A stretch of 19,629 nt of DNA from Epsilonproteobacteria bacterium UBA6211 (GTDB lineage Bacteria; Campylobacterota; Campylobacteria; Campylobacterales; Arcobacteraceae), in assembly GCA_002421845.1 (NCBI GenBank), contig DISL01000048.1, forward strand, positions 1 through 19,629. The letters are read 5' to 3'. Positions within the stretch are counted from its first letter, which is position 1. Each line of letters opens with the position of its first letter. Of the stretch, positions 1 through 6,327 are shown piece after piece. The notes beneath the pieces were generated by a model. It saw only the letters and a program-made list of their open reading frames with translations. It did no database searches and was not told the DNA's origin. The translations under genes were made by a program, and so were the position numbers.

Positions 1-1126
1 CTAAAATACCGAAATCATCACCGCCAAGTCTAAAAATCTTCGTCTCTTTAGGGAAAAACTCCGTTACAAATAGCTTTAACCTATTGGCTACTTTGTATAA
101 TATAACGTCACCAACATCAAAGCCGTAAAAATCGTTTAAGTCTTTAAAATTATCAATATTAAGTAATATAAAGACGGCTTTTTCATTCTTTTTTATTATA
201 TCATTGAAGCTATTTCTATTCATAAGACCTGTTAATGTGTCATATTTAGAGTTAAATTCCAATGTTTTTGTTATTGAGTTTAGCCTTTTATTATCATTTC
301 TTACTTTGCCCAATAAAAATAGTATAGAAATAACGGTTACAATAAATATAACAATAAAGATAATCGAAACGGTATTTAAATTTGATAGATTAACTTTTGA
401 TAGCTCACCGAACTCTTTTTCAATTATTTCAATGACATATTTTGTTTGTAATTCAAAAACAGAATTTAAAGAGTTGACAAATGTTTTTTGATTGTGTAGG
501 TACTCTTCATAGAGATAAATATAAGACTCTTTGAATGTATTTAGTTGTACGGTGTTTAACTCTAGGGAGTTTAATTCTGATATGTTTTTTTTAATATTTG
601 TACTAAGGGTGGTATTTGTAAAGTCTTTATTACCTAAAATGGTTAGTAAAATACTATTACTTAAAAATAAAAACTTCTTTTGATTATTGTCGCTTAAATT
701 TAGGTTTTCTCTTAAATTAAACTGTAGAATAGGAACTTGAGAAATTGTATTTTGCATTTTAATAGCAGCATCAATTACCTGCTTTCCAAGAGATTCTTTT
801 TGTGCAATCATATCTTTATATTGTTCCAAATAAGCTCTTGTAGTATCACTAAGTTCCATAGCGTTTAGCTCATTATATACTACGTTTACTCTGCCCATTA
901 AATTGTCAATAGTCTCATATCCTTTATCTAAAAGGATAGTTCCTTGAAGTATAGATACATTAAGCTTTTCATCACAATATTTTAACTTTTCTATTTTTTC
1001 TTGTACTAACTTTGTGTTTTGAATATGCTCATTTATCTTATAACTATGTACTATTGCAGCTACAGCAAAAATAACTATAGCAACACTAGCAAGTAAAATT
1101 TTATTTGTTAATAGCTTTTTTATCAT
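1..1126 (-). CDS. Membrane-anchored GGDEF-domain protein (diguanylate cyclase-like), 3' end outside window
   Basis: Reading the minus strand from an ATG at 1126 gives 375 open residues that run off the window. A TM helix (residues about 7-27) is followed by a mostly helical periplasmic region (28-250), a second TM helix (252-273) and the start of a GGDEF domain (from about 295, YDTLTGLMNR). GGDEF domains make cyclic-di-GMP from two GTP; the layout suggests an envelope signal receptor. Two active-site features are off consensus: the usual DIDxFK reads NIDNFK (N323), and the signature is GGDDF (368-372). There is no RxxD inhibitory site upstream of the signature. The start is supported by GGAAGA upstream and overlaps the preceding phosphoesterase gene by 26 bases, so the two are probably co-transcribed. 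Family assignment is firm. Catalytic activity is doubtful, and whether an EAL domain follows cannot be seen. Confidence 0.85.
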   Translation of the reverse strand, partial: MIKKLLTNKILLASVAIVIFAVAAIVHSYKINEHIQNTKLVQEKIEKLKYCDEKLNVSILQGTILLDKGYETIDNLMGRVNVVYNELNAMELSDTTRAYLEQYKDMIAQKESLGKQVIDAAIKMQNTISQVPILQFNLRENLNLSDNNQKKFLFLSNSILLTILGNKDFTNTTLSTNIKKNISELNSLELNTVQLNTFKESYIYLYEEYLHNQKTFVNSLNSVFELQTKYVIEIIEKEFGELSKVNLSNLNTVSIIFIVIFIVTVISILFLLGKVRNDNKRLNSITKTLEFNSKYDTLTGLMNRNSFNDIIKKNEKAVFILLNIDNFKDLNDFYGFDVGDVILYKVANRLKLFVTEFFPKETKIFRLGGDDFGIL

Positions 1127-1856
1127 AAATTCCGATTTCTTCCAAAAAATTACAACTTTTAGACATTCTAGCATAACTTTTTGAACAAAAAGCTGAAGGG
1201 AGGTTGAAATAATTAATATTTTCACTTAAAATGTATTTATTTTGATGAAAATGCCCTTCAATTATGGCATTGCATTTTGGATAGGAAGAAATTCTTTTTT
1301 CTATAATATGAGGAAAAAATGAAAGTTCTTTACAAATAATTTTTTTTGACAAAGAAGATTCTATTTTTTTTGTAATGAAGTTGCTGAAATCTAATAAATT
1401 AAGAAATTTAAGTAAAAAATGATTTCTTATAATCGAACAATAAATATCATAACCGATGTCTGTGTATATATCACCGTGGCTTAGGAATATCTTATTATTT
1501 GTATATGAAAATTCAATAGGTTGATGTTCTCTTTTAAATACTTTTACATTTGGAAATAGAGGTTGTAAATTGTAGTCGTGATTACCCTCAAAATAAAAAA
1601 CTTCCATGTGTTGTGATATTTGATTAATCATATCTATAGGTTTTTTATTTATTTTTACGAAGTAATCGGCTTCAGAACATAAAAAATCAAAAATATCACC
1701 CATCAAAAAAAGTTGAGTAGTAGAAATTGAACCATTTATGATTTGTTCCAAAATATCCACCAACTCATTTCTTTGTTGATTGTAGTGTGAATCAGCTATA
1801 AAAATAGCATCTTCATTAATTGTGAGTCGTGAGTCGTTATTAGTTATGTTTATCAT
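1101..1856 (-). CDS. UDP-2,3-diacylglucosamine pyrophosphatase-like metallophosphoesterase (LpxH/LpxJ type)
   Basis: This 251-residue calcineurin-like phosphoesterase carries the full metal-binding set: DxH (D22, H24), GDxxD (54-57), GNHD (91-94), HGD (127-129) and GHFH (201-204). In Campylobacterota such proteins are candidates for the lipid A step that cleaves UDP-2,3-diacylglucosamine to lipid X and UMP. Classical LpxH has GNRD where this has GNHD, so the epsilonproteobacterial analogue LpxJ, or another phosphoesterase, is possible; I leave the symbol blank. The ATG at 1856 gives the expected short lead before the catalytic core, but its ribosome site is poor. Codons 5-12 are made of seven-base repeats, and a matching inverted tract lies just upstream, so initiation may depend on mRNA structure. 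It lies 54 bases after argC and overlaps the GGDEF gene. Confidence 0.8.
   Translation of the reverse strand: MINITNNDSRLTINEDAIFIADSHYNQQRNELVDILEQIINGSISTTQLFLMGDIFDFLCSEADYFVKINKKPIDMINQISQHMEVFYFEGNHDYNLQPLFPNVKVFKREHQPIEFSYTNNKIFLSHGDIYTDIGYDIYCSIIRNHFLLKFLNLLDFSNFITKKIESSLSKKIICKELSFFPHIIEKRISSYPKCNAIIEGHFHQNKYILSENINYFNLPSAFCSKSYARMSKSCNFLEEIGIYDKKAINK
1822..1842 (-). repeat. Heptamer repeat tract inside the 5' coding end of the phosphoesterase gene
   Basis: On the plus strand the units are gtgagtc, gtgagtc, gttatta, followed by a partial gttatg. On the coding strand the tract encodes residues 5-12 (NNDSRLTI) of the phosphoesterase. The unit is a close variant of the units at 1888-1908 and 4197-4224. 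No stop codon occurs in any frame on the coding strand, so the repeat is compatible with translation. Confidence 0.8.
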
Positions 1857-1880
1857 TTTACTACTTTTGCTTTCTCTTTT

Positions 1881-1915
1881 CTTACCAATTCACGATTTAC
1901 GATTCACAAATCAAG
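1881..1915. repeat. Heptamer repeat tract at the argC stop codon
   Basis: Plus-strand units are cttacca, attcacg, atttacg, attcaca, aatcaag, with the three central units the clearest. On the argC sense strand the tract begins with the argC TGA stop and then supplies TGA, TAA and TGA at seven-base spacing, hence stops in successive frames. Bases 1892-1909 are a near-perfect inverted copy of 1820-1837. Confidence 0.8.
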
Positions 1916-2918
1916 GTACATAAGCAAATCTAGGAATTCCTAAGTCTTCTTCAAAACCGTACATCAAGTTTGCGTTTACTACAGCTTGAGAAGAAGCACC
2001 TCTTAGAAGGTTGTCTATGGAACTACTTACAAAAAGGTCTTTGCCGTTTGTTTGAGCATAAATATCACAAAAATTCGTCCCTGCACTTGATTTTATATCT
2101 ACCGGTTTGTCAAAAATTCTTACGAATTTAGAGTTTTTATAATACTCTTTTAATACCTCTAGAGCATTTATCTCTTCATCTAAAGTAGTATAAATAGAGC
2201 ATAACATACCTCTGGTACTAGGCAATAAATGGGGAACAAAGTTTATTTTTAGATCTTTATTTCCTACTTTTTGTATTTTTTCTTTTATTTCTGGTGAATG
2301 TCTGTGTTTTAGCGGATTGTATGCAAATAAATTTTCGTTTATAGTACAATAGTGCGTAGTCTCGCTTAGTTTTTTACCTGCACCGCTTACCCCGCTTTTT
2401 GCATCTACAAATATTGAACTACCGTCTTTTATATATTTGACAAAAGGCATAATTCCAAGTAATGTCGAAGTTGGATAACACCCAGGATTTGCTATAAGTT
2501 TTGCTTTTTTTATATCATCTGCATAAAATTCAGGCAAACCATATACTGCATGTGTTAAGTTTTCTTTATCTATATGAGGGCAGTAATTTGCTTCGTAAGT
2601 ATCAATTTCAAGTCTATAATCAGCCGATAAGTCAACTACTCTTATACCACCTGCAATAAGTTCCTTTGCAAGACCCATGGAAGCTTGATGAGGAAGAGCC
2701 AAAAATGCTAACTCACAAGAATCTATTATATCTTTTACATCTGCTTTTTTTACTTCCATATTGCAAATACCCTTGAGTGATGGATGTAATTTTGATAATG
2801 TAGTATTGCCTTCTGAATTTGCTATATAATTTATTTTAAATTTTGGATGGTCTAATAAAATCTTAACAAGTTCTAATCCTGTATAACCACTAGCTCCTAT
2901 AATTCCTACTTTAATCAC
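1911..2918 (-). CDS. argC: N-acetyl-gamma-glutamyl-phosphate reductase
   Basis: ArgC performs the NADPH-dependent reduction of N-acetylglutamyl phosphate to its semialdehyde, the third step of arginine synthesis, in the cytoplasm. The 335 residues begin with the dinucleotide-binding GASGYTGLEL (8-17) and contain the signature NPGCYPTSTLLG with catalytic Cys147; length is normal for the family. The start is GTG at 2918, and its GTGA overlaps the greA stop by four bases with AAGGAA just upstream, which suggests coupled translation. The stop codon lies in a heptamer repeat tract. The other arginine genes are not in the window, so argC is a scattered pathway member here. I see nothing unusual in the protein. 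Confidence 0.97.
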   Translation of the reverse strand: MIKVGIIGASGYTGLELVKILLDHPKFKINYIANSEGNTTLSKLHPSLKGICNMEVKKADVKDIIDSCELAFLALPHQASMGLAKELIAGGIRVVDLSADYRLEIDTYEANYCPHIDKENLTHAVYGLPEFYADDIKKAKLIANPGCYPTSTLLGIMPFVKYIKDGSSIFVDAKSGVSGAGKKLSETTHYCTINENLFAYNPLKHRHSPEIKEKIQKVGNKDLKINFVPHLLPSTRGMLCSIYTTLDEEINALEVLKEYYKNSKFVRIFDKPVDIKSSAGTNFCDIYAQTNGKDLFVSSSIDNLLRGASSQAVVNANLMYGFEEDLGIPRFAYVP

Positions 2919-3397
2919 TCTTGTTCCTTATAATATACTCTCTCTATTTCAAACTCTTTTATCCCTGCAGGAAGTGTAGCTTTTAGTTCATCCCCTTCTA
3001 CTTTTCCCAATAGTTGTTTTGCTAAAGGTGAGTTAAATGATATAAGACCGTTTGATGGATCACTTTCCGTAGAACCTACTATTGTATATGTTATCTCTTC
3101 ACCGCTTTCCACATCAACTAGTTCAACTGTCGAACCAAAACTTACTCTGTCATGAGGTAGAGATGCTGGGTCTATAATAATAGCTTTTGTGATAGTATCG
3201 TTTAGCTCTGCTATTTTTGCATCTATTATTTTTAATTTTTCTCTAGCTGCATGATACTCGGCATTTTCTTTTAAATCACCAAGTTGTCTAGCTTCTTCTA
3301 TTGCTATTAGAGTTGCCGGTCTTTCAACTGATTTTAGATTATTTAATTCGCCTGTAATACTTTCATAACCTTGTTTGGTCATAGGTTCTTTATCCAT
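2915..3397 (-). CDS. greA: Transcription elongation factor GreA
   Basis: GreA enters the RNA polymerase secondary channel and stimulates cleavage of backtracked transcripts. The 160 residues show the N-terminal coiled coil and the conserved tip sequence RQLGDLKENAEYHAA, with acidic residues D41 and E44 that hold the second Mg ion at the polymerase active site. A C-terminal FKBP-like domain follows (about 80-158). The ATG at 3397 has AAGGGAA six bases upstream, so I keep it over the second Met (residue 6). It is the first gene of the minus-strand cluster, with a promoter in the short divergent region shared with tcdA. Confidence 0.97.
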   Translation of the reverse strand: MDKEPMTKQGYESITGELNNLKSVERPATLIAIEEARQLGDLKENAEYHAAREKLKIIDAKIAELNDTITKAIIIDPASLPHDRVSFGSTVELVDVESGEEITYTIVGSTESDPSNGLISFNSPLAKQLLGKVEGDELKATLPAGIKEFEIERVYYKEQE

Positions 3398-3446
3398 CTT
3401 ATTCCCTTTATAGTATGTATTGATTCTTATGTTAAATTATTTTGGC

Positions 3447-3456
3447 TATAATTATA
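3447..3456. promoter_or_regulatory. Back-to-back -10 elements for greA and tcdA
   Basis: The perfect palindrome TATAATTATA reads TATAAT on both strands: 3447-3452 plus, preceded by TTTTGGC, toward tcdA; and 3456-3451 minus, preceded by TGTGA, toward greA. It lies 35 bases from the chosen tcdA start and 54 bases from the greA start. Campylobacterota sigma-70 promoters often lack a clear -35 box, as here. The assignment is by motif and position only. Confidence 0.6.
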
Positions 3457-3486
3457 TCACAAATAAGTTAAACAATGGAAAATATT

Positions 3487-4176
3487 ATGGATACAATACT
3501 ATCTGAACCCTTAACCCTTAACCATCAACCACTTTATGATAGATATGATAGGTGTAGAAAACTTTTTGGAGATGATTTTAAAAAACTGCAAAATGCAAGA
3601 GTGATTATTCTTGGAGTCGGAGGAGTCGGTAGTTATGCACTAGATGCCATTTATAGAAGTGGAGTAGGGCATATTACAGTTGTTGACTTTGATACTTTTG
3701 ATATTACAAATCAAAACAGACAAATAGGTAGCGATAATGTCGAGCAACAAAAAGTAGAAGTTTTTTCTAATCTATATAAAGGAATAGAAGCAATAAATAT
3801 CAAGATTACAAAGGAGTGGATAGAAAATTTTGATTTTAGCGATTATGATTTGATACTAGATGCTTTTGATGATATTGTTCCAAAGGTAGCCCTTATACAA
3901 AAAGAATACAAAAAACTTATAAGTAGCGGTGGTAGTGCAAAGCGTATAAATCCATTGAAAATAGAGTATATTTCTATTTGGAAAACTTATAATGACCCTT
4001 TTGTAAGAAAAATAAGAGACACCTTGAAAAAAAATGGATTTAAAAGAGAGTTTAAAATCATTTTTTCTTCAGAAGAACCAAGATGTAAGGAGTTGGGTAG
4101 TTTTGTCGGAGTTACCGGAAGTTTCGGTCTTATGATGGCTTCTTTGGCAATACAAAGGTTAATAGGTGCTAGATAG
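3487..4176 (+). CDS. tcdA: tRNA threonylcarbamoyladenosine dehydratase (E1-like, ThiF superfamily)
   Basis: TcdA uses ATP to cyclise t6A37 of tRNA into ct6A. Visible features, numbered from the ATG at 3487, are the nucleotide-binding GVGGVGS (43-49), DFDTFDITNQNRQ (67-79, the E1-type Asp and NRQ), and an FSSEEP segment near residue 195. The 229 residues are a little short for the family. I prefer 3487 over the ATG at 3475 because GGAAA sits six bases upstream of it; the longer form would add MENI. The N-terminus carries an extension built from seven-base repeats, before the family's usual start at about YDRYDRCRKL. The stop codon abuts another repeat tract. The specific TcdA call over other ThiF/MoeB proteins rests on overall sequence pattern and the absence of a MoaD/ThiS partner. 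Confidence 0.85.
   Translation: MDTILSEPLTLNHQPLYDRYDRCRKLFGDDFKKLQNARVIILGVGGVGSYALDAIYRSGVGHITVVDFDTFDITNQNRQIGSDNVEQQKVEVFSNLYKGIEAINIKITKEWIENFDFSDYDLILDAFDDIVPKVALIQKEYKKLISSGGSAKRINPLKIEYISIWKTYNDPFVRKIRDTLKKNGFKREFKIIFSSEEPRCKELGSFVGVTGSFGLMMASLAIQRLIGAR
3506..3533 (+). repeat. Heptamer repeat tract inside the 5' coding end of tcdA
   Basis: Units are aaccctt, aaccctt, aaccatc, aaccact, encoding part of the N-terminal extension (residues E7 to L16). The two exact units place TAA out of frame. In the next unit the frame would make it an in-frame TAA, but the base is C, giving CAA (Q14), so the reading frame stays open. Confidence 0.8.
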
Positions 4177-4224
4177 TAGAAGGTAGGTGGCAGTGCTTTC
4201 ACGACTTACGACTCACGACTTACG
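4176..4224. repeat. Compound heptamer tract directly after tcdA
   Basis: Forty-nine bases hold seven consecutive units in one phase: gtagaag, gtaggtg, gcagtgc, tttcacg, acttacg, actcacg, acttacg. The first three and last four belong to two different unit families joined without a phase break. The first base is the last base of the tcdA TAG stop. It ends 79 bases before cheV. Confidence 0.85.
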
Positions 4225-4256
4225 TTTTTTAAAGTTTATTATAAGTAAAGCTAAGC

Positions 4257-4262
4257 TAAAAT
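4257..4262 (+). promoter_or_regulatory. Candidate -10 element for cheV
   Basis: TAAAAT preceded by AAGC lies 41 bases before the cheV ATG, in an AT-rich stretch downstream of the heptamer tract. AAGGGA at 4294-4299 is the ribosome site. The -10 call is by motif only and no -35 box is evident. Confidence 0.4.
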
Positions 4263-4303
4263 AACGTCAATTATGTAGAACTTTGCAATCATAAAGGGAA
4301 AAA

Positions 4304-5197
4304 ATGAATAACGTCGAAACTATGACACAGGGTCATTTAAGAAATGTTCAACAATTAGCAGTTTTTTATACTGGGCACAGAAATATATACGCTATCAATA
4401 TAGCTAAAATTAAAGCATTTATTATCACGGAAGAGGTGACAATAAATGATACACCTACCGATACGCCTATTATTGCCGGAATTGCAACTATTAGAGGTGA
4501 ACCTGTAACACTTATCAACCTTGATGCTTGGCTTGGTAGTAAACCTTTGAGTGTTAATGAGTATAAGCTTATAATTTACTGTGAATTCAATCACAAAAAA
4601 GTGGGCTTTTTGATAAAAGAGATGCTTGACATTGTAGAAAAAACTACAGGTGAGTTAAGACATTCTGAAGAGCAAAATTCTAAAATCACATACACTACTT
4701 ACGTAAAAGTAAATAATAAAGATGAACTTTGTACGGTATTTAATGCAGAGCAACTTTTAAGAGACATAGGATGGACGGATAGCGGTGATAATGCTGTACA
4801 TAAATATGTGGATTCTCCTTTATCTACGGATAAACTTATATTAGCAGCAGAAGATAGTGCGGTTGCTAGAGAAGTGTTAACAAAATTCTTTAAAAAACTA
4901 AAAGCAAATTATGAAATATACAATGACGGTGCACAGCTTATAGCTAGACTTGAAGAGCTTGACCCTTCTGAAATAGGTCTTGTAATAACCGATATTGAAA
5001 TGCCGCACAAAGACGGTTATCAAGTGGCAACTTTTATGAAAAGCTCAAATGCTTACTCAGGTATTCCGATAGTTGTTAATTCAAGTATGACGACTGACGC
5101 TGTTACCGGTAAAATGAAAGGTATAGGTGTTGATGAATTTGTAGGTAAAACGGATATAAATTCACTATACAAAGCAGTAAGAAAACACTTAAACTAA
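4304..5197 (+). CDS. cheV: Chemotaxis coupling protein CheV (CheW + receiver domain)
   Basis: The 297-residue protein joins a CheW-like coupling domain (about 15-155) to a response-regulator receiver domain (about 176-297). In the receiver domain the acidic pair E183/D184, the phospho-acceptor D230 (VITDIEMP), the hydroxyl S260/S261 and the conserved K282 are all present, so it should accept phosphate from CheA. CheV proteins couple chemoreceptors to CheA and tune adaptation; Campylobacterota usually encode one or more. The ATG has AAGGGA upstream. It stands alone here, between tcdA and a convergent gene, and the other che genes are not in the window. Its receptor partners cannot be deduced. 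Confidence 0.95.
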   Translation: MNNVETMTQGHLRNVQQLAVFYTGHRNIYAINIAKIKAFIITEEVTINDTPTDTPIIAGIATIRGEPVTLINLDAWLGSKPLSVNEYKLIIYCEFNHKKVGFLIKEMLDIVEKTTGELRHSEEQNSKITYTTYVKVNNKDELCTVFNAEQLLRDIGWTDSGDNAVHKYVDSPLSTDKLILAAEDSAVAREVLTKFFKKLKANYEIYNDGAQLIARLEELDPSEIGLVITDIEMPHKDGYQVATFMKSSNAYSGIPIVVNSSMTTDAVTGKMKGIGVDEFVGKTDINSLYKAVRKHLN

Positions 5198-5212
5198 TAA
5201 ATATATCAAATG

Positions 5213-5242
5213 GAGTTGATAGATTTAAAATTCTATCGACTC
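5213..5242. terminator. Hairpin between convergent cheV and flavin-reductase genes
   Basis: GAGTTGATAGA (5213-5223) pairs with TCTATCGACTC (5232-5242): eleven pairs with one G-T, and an eight-base AT-rich loop. It lies just after cheV and overlaps the 3' codons and stop of the facing gene, a usual place for a bidirectional terminator. Neither flank has a strong T run, so efficiency is uncertain. Confidence 0.5.
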
Positions 5243-5794
5243 TACTTTCCCAAATCCTTTTCCTATCCTACAAATATTATCTATTTTTATATTTAGTTTC
5301 TCATCGCAGAGGTCTTCTTGTACGTATTGACTTTTTATCTCTAAAATTAGGGGTAAAGTTTCACTCTGTATATCTATAAAACTATGAAACTCACAAAAAA
5401 GTGCAGTTTGAGACCCAGCTATAATGGGTGGATAATCCTCTGTAATAGTAACTGTATTTATACTAAACTCATAAGCTTCACTCATATCTTTTGGTAGTTC
5501 GTTTGAACTAAGTATTAATTTTTCCAAATCTTCAATCTTTGCAAAGCAGATAGTGGCTTTTTTTGTTTCTAAAATATTAGCTCTTGTATCTTTTGGAGTA
5601 TCATCGTCTTTGTGTCCGATACTAACTACAACCAAAGGTGGATTTGAACTAAGTGGTGCAAAGTATGAAAATGGGGCTATATTTATGATTTTGTTTTGTT
5701 GTGTTACTATCCAAGCTATTGGACGCGGTATTATTGTTTGACTCATTAGTTTATATTTTTTTGTATCGTTAAGCTCAGAGTAATTTATAACCAT
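5225..5794 (-). CDS. Flavin reductase-like, FMN-binding split-barrel protein
   Basis: The 189-residue protein has the flavin-reductase (DIM6/NTAB-like) pattern: an early TIIPRPIAWIVT, then NIAPFSYFAPLSSNPPLVVVS, then DTRANILETKKATI. Members bind FMN and use NAD(P)H to reduce flavin for partner enzymes, or act as uncharacterised flavoproteins; the substrate cannot be told from sequence. I place the start at the ATG at 5794, not the TTG at 5800, because the AAGGA ribosome site (5805-5801) touches the TTG but is six bases from the ATG. It is a single gene, divergent from the globin gene and convergent with cheV. Confidence 0.85.
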   Translation of the reverse strand: MVINYSELNDTKKYKLMSQTIIPRPIAWIVTQQNKIINIAPFSYFAPLSSNPPLVVVSIGHKDDDTPKDTRANILETKKATICFAKIEDLEKLILSSNELPKDMSEAYEFSINTVTITEDYPPIIAGSQTALFCEFHSFIDIQSETLPLILEIKSQYVQEDLCDEKLNIKIDNICRIGKGFGKVESIEF

Positions 5795-5817
5795 TATCAA
5801 TCCTTAAAAAATATTTG

Positions 5818-5825
5818 AGTATAAT
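5818..5825. promoter_or_regulatory. Overlapping divergent -10 elements for flavin-reductase and globin genes
   Basis: On the plus strand, TATAAT (5820-5825), preceded by TTTGAG, lies 34 bases before the globin GTG. On the minus strand TATACT (5823-5818) lies 23 bases before the flavin-reductase ATG. As in the greA/tcdA region the two elements share bases. Called by motif and position only. Confidence 0.5.
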
Positions 5826-5859
5826 ATTAGCTAAAACATTAATAAATAAGGGTTAATAA

Positions 5860-6327
5860 GTGGTTAATTATAAAGTAACGACTACGGTTTTTGGTGAAAG
5901 ACCGGATTTTAAAGAGCCAAGGAAGATATTACAAGAGCTTGGGCGTGACGGTTTTGGTGTGATGATGGATAGGTTTTACGATATAGTAGTAGAAAGTGAT
6001 ATTGCAAACTTTTTTCCTCAAGATAAAGAGATGCTTGAAAAGGTTAAAAAGCACAATACTAAATTCTTTGTAGAAGCTTGTGGCGGTGAAAAAGAATATA
6101 CGCAAGAGGTAGGACACAAAGATATGGTAGAGATGCACAAACCTTTTTCTATACCTGAAAAAGCTAGGGTAGAGTGGCTTGGATGTATGAAAGAATTATT
6201 AGAAGAAATGGATATAAGCGATGAAGCAAAGCAGGAGTTTTGGGATTATTGTGAATTATTCTCAAAACACATGGTAAATAAACCTACAAACCTAGAAGCT
6301 CATATGTCATTGGCAGACCATAGATGA
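5860..6327 (+). CDS. Truncated haemoglobin family protein
   Basis: The 155 residues fit a 2-on-2 globin. A helix with FGVMMDRFYDIVVESDIANFF (about 32-52) is followed by FFVEACGGEKEY (69-80). MVEMHKPFSIPEKARVEWLGCM (89-110) holds the probable proximal haem ligand His93 and W106 at the position typical of group II. Such proteins bind O2 or NO and act in detoxification or redox sensing. The start is GTG with AAGGG upstream (about 5849-5853). The stop overlaps the ATG of the ttcA-like gene (ATGA), so the two proteins are made together, possibly to protect an oxygen-sensitive Fe-S enzyme. A short N-terminal extension of about 20 residues precedes the globin fold. The group II assignment is tentative. 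Confidence 0.8.
   Translation: MVNYKVTTTVFGERPDFKEPRKILQELGRDGFGVMMDRFYDIVVESDIANFFPQDKEMLEKVKKHNTKFFVEACGGEKEYTQEVGHKDMVEMHKPFSIPEKARVEWLGCMKELLEEMDISDEAKQEFWDYCELFSKHMVNKPTNLEAHMSLADHR

Noticed and set aside
204..491. 95-residue open frame on the plus strand
   Set aside because: It lies wholly antisense to the GGDEF protein, whose domain motifs prove the minus-strand frame; it has no ribosome site and low-complexity composition.
4176..4224. Heptamer tracts as CRISPR arrays
   Set aside because: The units are 7 bases with no spacers, and no cas gene is present; they are short tandem repeats.
5848..5870. gggttaataagtggttaat at the globin start as another heptamer tract
   Set aside because: The two ggttaa copies are 11 bases apart, not 7, so period 7 is not supported; it may be a decayed tract but cannot be claimed.
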